Source: G965216695 sp965216695
GTDB lineage: Bacteria; Pseudomonadota; Gammaproteobacteria; Pseudomonadales; Azotimanducaceae
Direction: 5' to 3'
Assembly: GCA_965216695.1 (NCBI GenBank)
Contig: OZ244212.1
Span: 4,951,857-5,015,856, forward strand
Length of the DNA: 64,000 nucleotides
Below the pieces are notes generated by a model. It was not told where the DNA came from. It saw nothing but the letters and a program-made list of their open reading frames with translations, and did not search any database. Position numbers and translations under genes: made by a program. Shown in pieces: positions 45,581 through 52,875 of the stretch; position 1 is the stretch's first letter, and each line of letters opens with the position of its first letter.

Positions 45581-46234
45581 TCAGCGTTCATCACGTTCTA
45601 AAAGCGCCGCGCACTCGGGTATCAACTTAGCCAGCGCCTCCGCAAAATCGACTGCGGCCAACGTCTCAACTTGTCCCGGGTTACCTCCCCAATATTCGCG
45701 CGCTTCGGAAAACGAGAACGTGTGGCCCCCGCCAACGAACCGCAGCGCGCCATCGACAATAGTGAGCGCATGCCGATAGCCAGACTGCATGCCGAGATCA
45801 CGGGCAAACGTTGTGCCATGGATCAGCCTCACGTAGTCGCCCAGCGACACGCCGTTGCCCAGCGACACGCCGTTGCCCAGCGTTACGTCGTTGCCCAGCG
45901 TTACGTCGTTGCCCAGCCTCACGCCGTCGCCCAGCCTCACGTAGTCGCCCAGCCTCACGTAGTCGCCCAGCCTCACGTAGTCGCCCAGCGACACGCCGTT
46001 GCCCAGCGACACGTAGTCGCCCAGCCTCACGCCGTTGCCCAGCCTCACGTAGTCGCCCAGCCTCACGCCGTTGCCCAGCCTCACGTAGTCGCCCAGCGTT
46101 ACGCGAAACCCGCGGGAGCACCCTGACACTCCGGGCGATACGTGCCAGCCATTCTGAATAGGCCATGATCTGATTTCATCGGGGGTCATGCTCTGTCCAG
46201 GTGGGTTTCGTCGCTCATACCTTGTCTCGCTCAT
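45581..46234 (-). CDS. Hexapeptide-repeat protein (left-handed beta-helix type)
   Basis: 217 residues. Residues about 47-136 are fifteen near-perfect hexapeptides of the form LG-x-x-V-x (LGDYVR, LGNGVR, LGDYVS, LGNDVT), the register of left-handed parallel beta-helix domains such as those in acyl- and acetyltransferases. No acyltransferase His is evident in the repeats. The C-terminal part (HALTIVDGALRFVGGGHTFS and FSEAREYWG) resembles phage proteins of unknown function. Start at ATG 46234 (MSETRYERRN). Likely a structural or decoy module; function unknown. Confidence 0.75.
   Translation of the reverse strand: MSETRYERRNPPGQSMTPDEIRSWPIQNGWHVSPGVSGCSRGFRVTLGDYVRLGNGVRLGDYVRLGNGVRLGDYVSLGNGVSLGDYVRLGDYVRLGDYVRLGDGVRLGNDVTLGNDVTLGNGVSLGNGVSLGDYVRLIHGTTFARDLGMQSGYRHALTIVDGALRFVGGGHTFSFSEAREYWGGNPGQVETLAAVDFAEALAKLIPECAALLERDER
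45824..46097. repeat. Tandem 18-base repeat, about 15 copies
   Basis: Unit CAGCCTCACGTAGTCGCC and variants (CAGCGACACGCCGTTGCC, CAGCGTTACGTCGTTGCC). It encodes the hexapeptide array on the minus strand. The unit length is a multiple of three and variants are shared among copies, as expected for unequal exchange within the gene. Confidence 0.95.
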
Positions 46235-46253
46235 GGTGTTCTCATCCATTACG

Positions 46254-46697
46254 CTATCCACTGGACGCTTGAAGTGACTGGTAATACCACGTATGCAGAA
46301 ATCCAAGTCTCATTGAGATGCCACGTTGCCACATATCCCATGCCCACAGAGCGCGGCCTGACCGACCGTTGCCGTCTGTGAATGGGTGTAGGGTTTCGTA
46401 CAAGACGTGGTTTTCGTAAGGGGTACGCTCGCCTATTGATTCCAGCAATGCTCCGAGTTCGCGCACAATGTTTGTGCCCCCCGGCGGGGGAAAGTGCTTG
46501 CCAACACGAACGTCTAGCCCTTCCCTGTCCCGCAGAACCGCTCCGGGTTGATTGATGCTGACGAACGTTTGCAAATCCACGATGCGGATCGTTGGCAGTT
46601 GAATGAAATCATCCAGTGCCGATATTTCGGCTTCGGTCGGATCGCGGTGTATGCCCTCGATTCGGTTTGATTCACGGACGAATTCAGGGATGTTCAT
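46254..46697 (-). CDS. Fic-domain protein
   Basis: 147 residues. The Fic catalytic motif is complete: HPFTDGNGRSGR. The N terminus has SNRIEGI, matching the (S/T)xxxE(G/N) inhibitory helix of class II/III Fic proteins, so AMPylation is probably held off until regulated. It is shorter than most Fic proteins. In phages, Fic proteins can be toxins or modify host targets; no antitoxin is beside it. Confidence 0.9.
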   Translation of the reverse strand: MNIPEFVRESNRIEGIHRDPTEAEISALDDFIQLPTIRIVDLQTFVSINQPGAVLRDREGLDVRVGKHFPPPGGTNIVRELGALLESIGERTPYENHVLYETLHPFTDGNGRSGRALWAWDMWQRGISMRLGFLHTWYYQSLQASSG

Positions 46698-46893
46698 ACG
46701 ACCTGCCCAGCGAATAAGCCCAATTCAAGTCATCGCAGACCTCTTGCGCCATATCATGCGTGGGGTAGTGCGTTGACCATTGAATGGTTTCGCCTTCGTC
46801 GTCCCATTCAATTGTGTGCCACATATGAGGCTGTTCGCAGGTTGTACATGAAGACATCCCGGCCTCGACGACTCTGAAAAACGGTTTACTCAT
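46684..46893 (-). CDS. Small phage protein with CxxC, unknown
   Basis: 69 residues (MSKPFFRVVEAGMSSCTTCEQ). A single CxxC and a His in PHMWHTIEW suggest a small metal-binding site. It overlaps the Fic gene by 14 bases and the next upstream gene by 8. No family recognised. Confidence 0.7.
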   Translation of the reverse strand: MSKPFFRVVEAGMSSCTTCEQPHMWHTIEWDDEGETIQWSTHYPTHDMAQEVCDDLNWAYSLGRSYEHP

Positions 46894-47314
46894 GCGCCCT
46901 CCACGGCAGCGGAAACGGACCAGCAGGATTGTCGGCAGCGTACTCCAATCGATCAGCCGCGCCCTCGCGTGTGTTGTCGTGATCCTTCCACTCCTGGTCA
47001 AAGCAAAAAACCCATGCGCGGTGTTGTTTCGGCACAAAGTACTTTCTTGACAGTCGGAGCCAGCTCAGCGGCCCGCCGGTTATGTAAGCAAAAATCTCGA
47101 TATCGTCATCGATGTCCAGCGCGAACGGCGCCCATCCAAGCGCGCAACCGATCGAGCCGCAACTCGATCTGCTGACGTATGGGGAGATTAATCCTGACGC
47201 AAGGCGACGAAACTCCGTCATATCGAACTGCGAGTCTGTAACGTGCTCACGCAGGTAAGCAGCCAGCGTGCGCATGTTTGCGCGTGCGTATTCAGGTATC
47301 ACGTAGCTATTCAT
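46886..47314 (-). CDS. Phage protein of unknown function
   Basis: 142 residues, starting at ATG 47314 (MNSYVIPEYARANM). The segment SRSSCGSIGCALGWAPF and the C-terminal DNTREGAADRLEYA recur in phage early-region proteins of unknown role. It is likely cytoplasmic and acidic. Overlaps the next gene by 8 bases. Confidence 0.7.
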   Translation of the reverse strand: MNSYVIPEYARANMRTLAAYLREHVTDSQFDMTEFRRLASGLISPYVSRSSCGSIGCALGWAPFALDIDDDIEIFAYITGGPLSWLRLSRKYFVPKQHRAWVFCFDQEWKDHDNTREGAADRLEYAADNPAGPFPLPWRAHE

Positions 47315-47333
47315 GTCGTTCGCTTCTCCCGCT

Positions 47334-48053
47334 TCACGCGACATCAAGAGACTCGTCGTATTCGTAGTTCTCGTTCAATGAATGGTCGGCCGGGTCCTTG
47401 CCGGGATAGATCAATTCGAATGCGAACTTTTTCCAGTTCCGATTACTCGGCTGGTCAGCCGCCGTGGTCAACGCTAGAATTTCGCCGCCTCGCGCCTCCA
47501 TAACCCCGCAGTTGTTACCCAGGTCCTCGTCAGCCCACTCAAAAAGAACCGTGCTGCGCGGGTGTTGCTTGATGAGACATTCAATGACCGGGGCGGGAAT
47601 AGACCACGCAGTTTGAAATCGCAGCGATTCGTCACTCACCGAGTGTTCGTAGGCGTTCCACTTCGTGCCCCAATGCTCGATAGACCACGTGTACCAGGAG
47701 ATGTGGCCGCATTCGAGATAGTTGCGAGCTCCGCGGATCACAGAGTCTAGGTCATCGGGGTTTATCGGCTTGTTCGCATCCCTGATTCGGTTCAAGGCAT
47801 GCATCCGCGCGCCCAGGCTTTTCCAGTCTTTTTTCTCTAGGGCAGAATCCCATTCCAGGCTCTCGGTCAGCCCCTCCATTTCTAAGCCGAGCAGATTTTC
47901 AACCCTTGTTTCTATGCCGCCATGCGGGTTGTAGTCTTCGAGACATTTAGGCATTGGGATCAGCACGCCGAAGTCGATCTCGCCCTTGTCGTTCAGCAGC
48001 GAGGCTAGGACATCGGAGTCCGCCGTGATTACGTTTGTTACATGATTAGGCAC
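47334..48053 (-). CDS. Api92-like protein (ferredoxin-like domain)
   Basis: 239 residues, GTG start at 48053 (reads VPNHVTN, i.e. MPNHVTN). MPNHVTNVI and the acidic C terminus are characteristic of phage Api92/DUF1281-type proteins with a ferredoxin-like fold; function is not known. GTG overlaps the csrA stop by 8 bases, so the two are probably coupled. Confidence 0.83.
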   Translation of the reverse strand: MPNHVTNVITADSDVLASLLNDKGEIDFGVLIPMPKCLEDYNPHGGIETRVENLLGLEMEGLTESLEWDSALEKKDWKSLGARMHALNRIRDANKPINPDDLDSVIRGARNYLECGHISWYTWSIEHWGTKWNAYEHSVSDESLRFQTAWSIPAPVIECLIKQHPRSTVLFEWADEDLGNNCGVMEARGGEILALTTAADQPSNRNWKKFAFELIYPGKDPADHSLNENYEYDESLDVA

Positions 48054-48222
48054 TTTGCTTCTCCCGCTCTATCCGCTCGTAAATTTCCTCCCGGTGTACC
48101 GGGACGTGCTTGGGGGCCTCTACCCCGAGCCGAACCTGATTTCCCTTTACGCCCAGCACAGTGACCGTGATGTCGTTACCGATGTGAATCGTTTCTCCGA
48201 TTTTTCGCGTTAAGACAAGAAT
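48046..48222 (-). CDS. csrA: CsrA-family RNA-binding regulator with ATT start
   Basis: 58 residues, near the usual 60. The sequence reads ILVLTRKIGETIHIGNDITV then VLGVKGNQVRLGVEAPKHV and HREEIYERIEREKQSA, which is the complete CsrA/RsmA fold with the N-terminal LTRK, GETI and R-L-G-V-E-A-P segment and the conserved HREEIY. In this frame there is no ATG, GTG or TTG between the upstream in-frame stop and LVLTRK. The first codon is therefore ATT at 48222, with AGAAGGA eight bases ahead. CsrA binds GGA motifs in mRNA leaders; AGGA here could allow autoregulation. It overlaps the upstream gene by 13 bases. Confidence 0.9.
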   Translation of the reverse strand: MLVLTRKIGETIHIGNDITVTVLGVKGNQVRLGVEAPKHVPVHREEIYERIEREKQSA

Positions 48223-48419
48223 GGCTGCTGTCCTTCTGATTTCATTTCATTCCATGGCTTGATGTCCACGTCACTTGCCATGCCGCCGTGCATGATGTGG
48301 CTGACGATGATTGCGCGCAGTTCGTCGGTATCCACGTTCAATTCTGGATTTTCTGATGCCAGTTCGTCAGCCCGTGCTTGAGCTTCGCTGTGGACGTAGT
48401 CAGGCACTATCATCAACAT
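48210..48419 (-). CDS. Small phage protein of unknown function
   Basis: 69 residues from ATG 48419 (MLMIVPDYVHSEAQARADEL). Helical and acidic. Its start overlaps the stop of the gene upstream and its stop overlaps csrA. An in-frame ATG at 48413 is an alternative. No family recognised. Confidence 0.7.
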   Translation of the reverse strand: MLMIVPDYVHSEAQARADELASENPELNVDTDELRAIIVSHIMHGGMASDVDIKPWNEMKSEGQQPFLS

Positions 48420-48616
48420 GTCATCCCTTCCTTTTTGGCGAACCACGATTCAACTTCCAGAATTCCACTTCGCTCTCCGGGCGTTGGTGAATACTCGCAG
48501 AGCGATTTGGGAACCCAATGCTCCGCACCGTTGTGATCTAAGCGGACGCAGATCGCCCCTTTAGATTCGCGTAGGTGCTCACACCGGAAGTAGTCGTGGT
48601 CGTTTTGGTCGTTCAC
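48413..48616 (-). CDS. Small phage protein with WVPKSLCEYSP, unknown
   Basis: 67 residues starting with GTG 48616 (MNDQNDHDYFRCEHLRESKG). The segment HWVPKSLCEYSPTPGE and ESWFAKKEGM are like short phage proteins of unknown role. Three Cys and one CEHL may bind a metal. It lies 2 bases after acb2. Confidence 0.65.
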   Translation of the reverse strand: MNDQNDHDYFRCEHLRESKGAICVRLDHNGAEHWVPKSLCEYSPTPGERSGILEVESWFAKKEGMTC

Positions 48617-48618
48617 TT

Positions 48619-48834
48619 CTAGGGCTTCGCCACAGCCCGGGTAAGCGCCATAAGCCCCTGTTGCAACTCAGTCGCGCCGATGCTCACCCATCGTTGATCG
48701 TGATCCGGGTTCTGCCGCATTTGGCCGATCAGTTCACCGAGACGCTTACCGTGCTCTTTGACCGCGTTCATGTTCGCGATCTCGGTCTCGTTAAGCTCTC
48801 GATACCCGCTGATTTTTCGATGTTGGTTTTCCAT
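48619..48834 (-). CDS. acb2: Acb2-type anti-CBASS protein
   Basis: 71 residues. It carries the Acb2/Tad1 hairpin family pattern: QHRKISGYRELNETEIANMN near residues 4-23, then VKEHGKRLGELIG, then QRWVSIGATELQQGLMALTR, ending AVAKP. With ATG 48834 as residue 1, Tyr is at position 11 and Lys at 26, the residues I recall as ligand-binding in Acb2. Acb2 soaks up cyclic oligonucleotide alarms and blocks CBASS anti-phage defence. A TTG just before this ATG is less likely as start. Confidence 0.85.
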   Translation of the reverse strand: MENQHRKISGYRELNETEIANMNAVKEHGKRLGELIGQMRQNPDHDQRWVSIGATELQQGLMALTRAVAKP

Positions 48835-49001
48835 CAATCTCTCCGTTGTAGTTGGTTCAGCCGCGCCGCATACGCCCTAGCGCGGGTTTCCGATTTAAAT
48901 GCCGCTACTAACTGCCGTCTCTCATATATCCCCCAGGAGAGCGTTACAGGACGCCCACGGCCCTTTTTGTAGGCCTCGGGGATGTGGGAGTGGGTGAACA
49001 T
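48834..49001 (-). CDS. Short phage protein, 55 residues, unknown
   Basis: MFTHSHIPEAYKKGRGRPVT followed by LSWGIYERRQLVAAFKSETRARAYAARLNQ. Starts immediately after the stop of the upstream gene; its TGA overlaps the acb2 ATG by one base. Basic, likely nucleic-acid-binding; the RGRP looks like an AT-hook-like motif. No family recognised. Confidence 0.6.
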   Translation of the reverse strand: MFTHSHIPEAYKKGRGRPVTLSWGIYERRQLVAAFKSETRARAYAARLNQLQRRD

Positions 49002-49346
49002 TCAATCCGCAACCCTTCGCGCCTGCTCTCCGAACGGGTCCCATTCTCGCGAGATGCGAAACTCGTAGTTGCCCGGCGGCAATTCGATTGCGTCGTGCGG
49101 GACCGCAGCGTCCTGGCGCACTCGCTCGGCATTCGCGATCGCGGCGTAGAAAATTTGAAGCCCGTCGGGCACATCCTGTACCCGCTCTACAACATCGCCG
49201 CCAGTCAACACGTGGTGGTGGCCCTGCTCCGAATGCGAAAGGATGACCCCCGCCTCGATTCGTTCTGCGGGCTTGGAATTGCATTCAGGGATGCGGTCGA
49301 TCTTGATTATGACGACCTCGCCCTGTTGTCCGATGACTTGTTTCAT
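49002..49346 (-). CDS. Phage protein of unknown function
   Basis: 114 residues (MKQVIGQQGEVVIIKIDRIP). The middle has SEQGHHHVL with three His, and the C terminus is IELPPGNYEFRISREWDPF, a pattern seen in phage early proteins. Possibly metal-binding (cupin-like HHH). It is separated by four bases from the repeat protein upstream. Confidence 0.68.
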   Translation of the reverse strand: MKQVIGQQGEVVIIKIDRIPECNSKPAERIEAGVILSHSEQGHHHVLTGGDVVERVQDVPDGLQIFYAAIANAERVRQDAAVPHDAIELPPGNYEFRISREWDPFGEQARRVAD

Positions 49347-49349
49347 TGG

Positions 49350-50474
49350 TTAAGTCCTTATTGGTGGATGTTGGTATTCAGATTGCGGATCACCGATCCG
49401 CCATGCTTGCGCTGCTACCGTGGTATCAATCGGCAATCCGTCGATGTCCGAGACTCTCGGCACGGCCTCGACGATGATCCCGTTTCGGGGGCAGCGCGCT
49501 TTCAGGAATCGTCCCGGTTCTGGCAGCCCGGGCAGTGTCAATTCGATCAGCGATCCAAGATCCTCGTTGCCACTGTCGTGGATCACCTTGGCTTCGAGCA
49601 CTTCGAGCATCTTCGGCCATCCGACGATGGCGGCGCCGGCTGCGCGTTGCTCTACATTTTCCACCGCCAGCACGTCGGCCGGATGGAGGTTCTCGCGGTC
49701 CTCGATCCAATGCGCGGGCACGCGGACGCCGTGCCAGTGATAGAGAGCCCAGCCATCGCGCCATCTGTGGGATGGGCCGTTGTCACAGTGCGGCCGGTTG
49801 TTTTCATCGATCAATATCCGCTCCGGGAAATCAGAGACGATGCAGAATTCCTCGTGCAGCACGCGGAACCCGCCGTGGATTCCGGCCTGCTCCCACCAGT
49901 GATATTTTTCGTATTCGGGCAGGCGCAGCCCGATGATGTCTCGCATCGCTGAATGGAACGCGAGCCATCCAGCCCACATATTCCCGCCCTGATACGCCTC
50001 CCACCAGCGAGTCGCGTGGTGCAAGCCCTCCGGCCCAGCGAGATGGAAACATGCACGAGCAGCCCCGCTGGCGGCGCTTTCGGTGGCGCTGTGGGCGGCG
50101 CTTTCGGTGGCGCTGATGGTGGCGCTTTCGGTGGCGCTGATGGTGGCGCTGACTGTGGCGCTGTAGGTGGCGCTGGCGGTGTCGCTGATGGTGGCGCTTT
50201 CGGTGGCGCTCTTACGGGCAGCCCATATCGCGCTTGCTGCCCCATACGCAAACGCCATCACGAGTGGAGAGGGGGCTATCACCACGCGCGGTTTTTTGAG
50301 CCCGGCCGCAGCGTAGAGCCCCTCGATTGCCGGAATGATCTTGTCGGGCTCGATCGGGTCGGTGCGGAATGCACGGTTGATCCATACCTCGGACAATGCC
50401 CGCATCTGCGCTCGCTCAGATTCCGTTATGCCGCCCTCGGCGCGGGTTGGGGTCCGGATGATTTTGCTACCCAT
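49350..50474 (-). CDS. DUF6745-like protein with S-A-T-x tetrapeptide array
   Basis: 374 residues. N-terminal helical part (GGITESERAQMRALSEVWINR), then about twelve tetrapeptides S-A-T-x (residues about 86-134: SATE, SATI, SATY, SATV), then a large C-terminal domain with HCDNGPSHRWRDGWALYHWHG and a second VPAHWIE segment, typical of DUF6745-type proteins of unknown function. Starts at ATG 50474, overlapping the upstream gene by 8 bases. A longer open frame upstream to 50723 is not used. Confidence 0.72.
   Translation of the reverse strand: MGSKIIRTPTRAEGGITESERAQMRALSEVWINRAFRTDPIEPDKIIPAIEGLYAAAGLKKPRVVIAPSPLVMAFAYGAASAIWAARKSATESATISDTASATYSATVSATISATESATISATESAAHSATESAASGAARACFHLAGPEGLHHATRWWEAYQGGNMWAGWLAFHSAMRDIIGLRLPEYEKYHWWEQAGIHGGFRVLHEEFCIVSDFPERILIDENNRPHCDNGPSHRWRDGWALYHWHGVRVPAHWIEDRENLHPADVLAVENVEQRAAGAAIVGWPKMLEVLEAKVIHDSGNEDLGSLIELTLPGLPEPGRFLKARCPRNGIIVEAVPRVSDIDGLPIDTTVAAQAWRIGDPQSEYQHPPIRT
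50070..50212. repeat. Tandem 12-base repeat inside the DUF6745-like gene
   Basis: Units such as GGCGCTTTCGGT and GGCGCTGATGGT, about twelve copies on the plus strand, encode S-A-T-x on the minus strand. The copies differ mainly in the last codon. Confidence 0.9.
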
Positions 50475-50727
50475 ATCTATGCTTCCCACATCGCTCACAC
50501 ATTGACCAGTCTGCCTCTGCACCCTGTCTCCATTCCGGCGCCACCTCCCATCTATCCGAACCTTTTCGGCAGCGAAATGTCTGGTCAGGAACAATCTCGT
50601 GTCTTGATTTGGTAATTGCATTCTGAACAATTGCGGGATGCTTACCGTCCTTGTCGCAAAACACCCAGTCGAAATGCACGTTTTCGTCGATGTACAGCCG
50701 CGCATACTCGTACTCTGGCTCATCCAT
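50467..50727 (-). CDS. Small phage protein with C-terminal CxxC
   Basis: 86 residues (MDEPEYEYARLYIDENVHFD). The tail EWRQGAEADWSMCERCGKHRYG is a single CxxC that resembles the tail of the 35-residue protein upstream (EWQSGSAADYRICKRCGEVQYG), so part of one arose by duplication. Overlaps DUF6745-like start by 8 bases. Confidence 0.65.
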   Translation of the reverse strand: MDEPEYEYARLYIDENVHFDWVFCDKDGKHPAIVQNAITKSRHEIVPDQTFRCRKGSDRWEVAPEWRQGAEADWSMCERCGKHRYG

Positions 50728-50827
50728 ACTGAACCTCCCCACAGCGCTTACAGATTCGATAGTCGGCCGCTGAACCCGATTGCCATTCGGGCCAACGGTG
50801 GCCAATGAGCCAGTACAGGAGTTTCAT
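50720..50827 (-). CDS. 35-residue CxxC micro-protein
   Basis: MKLLYWLIGHRWPEWQSGSA followed by ADYRICKRCGEVQYG. Start ATG 50827 overlaps the stop of the coiled-coil gene (ATGA) and its stop overlaps the next ATG. Position between two tightly packed genes and similarity to the neighbour tail support it as real. Function unknown. Confidence 0.6.
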   Translation of the reverse strand: MKLLYWLIGHRWPEWQSGSAADYRICKRCGEVQYG

Positions 50828-51873
50828 GCGGCTTCCAATGCCTCTTCCAATCCGCTGTCGAGGATGTCTCGGGAACAAACAATCCGAGCGTATACTTCAT
50901 TTGCCAACACCCGAGCTTCTGGAGTCTCTAGTTCGGGAATTTCAATCGCGTTTAGCTGTGCGAGCAGCGCTCGCAGTTTTTCGTAGTCGGGGCGCATCGC
51001 CTTGGCCCTTGCCTCAGCTTCTTTAAGCTCACGCTCAGCGCGCTCTCTTACTTCCGCGTCGGCCTCTGCCTGTCGTTCGGCTTGTTCTCTCGCAAGTCGC
51101 TCAGATTCAAGCGCTGCCTTCTCGGCTTCGAGTTTCTGCCGCTCTTCGGCGACCTTTCGCGCTTCAGCTTCGCGTTCTGCCCGTAGCGCCGCTTCTTGGG
51201 CCTCGCGTTCGGCCTCAAGCTTCTGCCGTTCAGCATCAAGCCGTTCTTGCTCTGCTTTTTGGCGCGCCTCGACGCGCTCATCGTGAATTGCGCCTTCCCA
51301 TAGTTCGCGCAGTTCGGCGAGGATATGGTCTTTGATCTCTGCGGCCTTGTCGGCAAACTCGGCGAAGTCCTTGCCAATCTCAATGGCGTTCAGTTCCTCG
51401 ATGGCTTCGTTGAGGTCGAGACTGTTGGCGCGGTATAGCTTGATCGGAAGATTTCGGAATCCATCGATTCGCGCTTCGATTGCATCTACCCGCGCTTTCT
51501 CAATCCGCTCACGCTCCTCTTTCTTGCGGCGTTTTTCGTCGTCCACGTCCCGCTTGATCTGTGTGAGACGCTTTTCCTCGGGCTCAATGATCGCGATTAG
51601 ATCTTTCCCAGTAGCGTCCACCAGGCGCTTGAACTCCAGCGCATCCCTGCCGAGATTCTTGCGACGATCCTCAATGTTCACTCGTCGGGACCGGAGATTG
51701 GCTATGGCTTCCCGCACTGCGTCATACTCGGCGCGATTTGTTGCTGTGGTCAGGCTTTCCGTTGACTTCGCGAGTTTTTGCAACTCGGCTTCGGATATCC
51801 CATAGTCCACCGACCCGAACGGAGACACCGGCGCGATATCTTCTTCGGGGTTATTGCTCAGCAGTTGTTTCAT
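50824..51873 (-). CDS. Coiled-coil phage protein, DUF1351-like
   Basis: 349 residues. A long helical middle (residues about 100-290), rich in Glu, Lys, Arg and Ala, is a coiled coil. N-terminal part LTTATNRAEYDAVREAIANL and EFKRLVDATGKDLIAIIEPEEKRLTQ resembles DUF1351-type proteins that pair with RecT-type recombinases. It starts inside the 3' end of the bet gene (overlap 23 bases). Confidence 0.75.
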   Translation of the reverse strand: MKQLLSNNPEEDIAPVSPFGSVDYGISEAELQKLAKSTESLTTATNRAEYDAVREAIANLRSRRVNIEDRRKNLGRDALEFKRLVDATGKDLIAIIEPEEKRLTQIKRDVDDEKRRKKEERERIEKARVDAIEARIDGFRNLPIKLYRANSLDLNEAIEELNAIEIGKDFAEFADKAAEIKDHILAELRELWEGAIHDERVEARQKAEQERLDAERQKLEAEREAQEAALRAEREAEARKVAEERQKLEAEKAALESERLAREQAERQAEADAEVRERAERELKEAEARAKAMRPDYEKLRALLAQLNAIEIPELETPEARVLANEVYARIVCSRDILDSGLEEALEAA

Positions 51874-52711
51874 CGTTGTCTCCTCCGTTCCTGGCCTTCA
51901 GTAGCGCTCTGATGTATGACCTGTCTGTCGAGTCGAGCTTGCGCGACACCGCGAGTTTCGTGTCGTTATCCATCTCATCGTGCATTTCGAGGATGGCTAG
52001 ATCGTTCTGTTCGAAGATCTCATCCTTCAGCCGACTGACGTACTCTTGGACAAGCGCCCCATCGATCTCGATGGGTGATTCCTCAAGTACGGCCTGCATC
52101 ACGCTGTGGCGCCTGGGCGCTTCTCGGGCCACCTCGCCTTCGATGATTCGCTCGGCTTCATCCGGGTCGAAAATTCCGACGAATCCGAATGCGATGCGGG
52201 CACACTGAATCATTGCTTTGTGGCGCAGGAACCTCTTGGTATGGGTCTGCCACGGACCTGGCTGCTTGAATGGTGGCCGGTAGCATTCATCGAGGTACTC
52301 GCGGACTGTTACCGGGTGCGAGCGATCCTTCCGATAGATCGTGCATTCGATCCACTCTGGGCACGTCACGCGTTCCTTGGCTTCTGCGATCTCATCGGAT
52401 TGCGCGAAATCCATCCCATCGAACGCAGGATGGCTGTTGATGATCCTCGACCATCCATCAACGCCGACCACAGGGACAATGCCGCCGAATTTGTCGGGGA
52501 ATGCGTAGATCTCTTTTGTCCACGGGTTCAACTCGTACTGATCCGCGACAACCAAGAGCGCCGCCATCTGCTCATTGCTGATGGGGTCTTTGGTTCGGGT
52601 TCGGAATGCCGTCGCCTTCAGCGTCGACATCATGGCATTTGCTTCCAGCCCGAATCGTTCAGCCATGCGCTCAATCAGTTTGGGCTTTTGGAACTTCGCC
52701 ACTTCACTCAC
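51851..52711 (-). CDS. bet: Bet/RecT-family single-strand annealing recombinase
   Basis: 286 residues from GTG 52711 (reads VSEVAKFQKPKL). The family pattern YELNPWTKEIYAFPDKFGG, IVPVVGVDGWSRIIN and HTKRFLRHKAMIQCARIAFGF is that of Bet (Red beta)-type proteins, used for phage recombination and replication. No Exo-like gene is adjacent. Start overlaps the 55-residue ORF upstream; the frame continues upstream to 52909 without a good start. Confidence 0.9.
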   Translation of the reverse strand: MSEVAKFQKPKLIERMAERFGLEANAMMSTLKATAFRTRTKDPISNEQMAALLVVADQYELNPWTKEIYAFPDKFGGIVPVVGVDGWSRIINSHPAFDGMDFAQSDEIAEAKERVTCPEWIECTIYRKDRSHPVTVREYLDECYRPPFKQPGPWQTHTKRFLRHKAMIQCARIAFGFVGIFDPDEAERIIEGEVAREAPRRHSVMQAVLEESPIEIDGALVQEYVSRLKDEIFEQNDLAILEMHDEMDNDTKLAVSRKLDSTDRSYIRALLKARNGGDNDETTAEQ

Positions 52712-52875
52712 AATTCTTTCCTCGTGTATGTATCGATGCTCAACACATCCCCGGCGCCCATCAACTTTCGGGCCATGTCTTTTGTGTCGTAGGCAATGAC
52801 CGGGCGTTTGTACTCGCGGAGGTCCAGTAGCAGGCCGCGGACGGTGTAGTGCTTGAGCGTTCTGTTGCAGGTCAT
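52708..52875 (-). CDS. 55-residue phage protein, unknown
   Basis: MTCNRTLKHYTVRGLLLDLR followed by EYKRPVIAYDTKDMARKL and MGAGDVLSIDTYTRKEL. ATG 52875 overlaps the upstream stop (ATGA) and its TGA overlaps the bet GTG by three bases. Fits the packed operon; no family recognised. Confidence 0.65.
   Translation of the reverse strand: MTCNRTLKHYTVRGLLLDLREYKRPVIAYDTKDMARKLMGAGDVLSIDTYTRKEL

Noticed and set aside
45824..46097. 18-base tandem repeats mistaken for a CRISPR array
   Set aside because: There are no unique spacers; the unit is continuous, a multiple of three and encodes a regular hexapeptide in a real gene.
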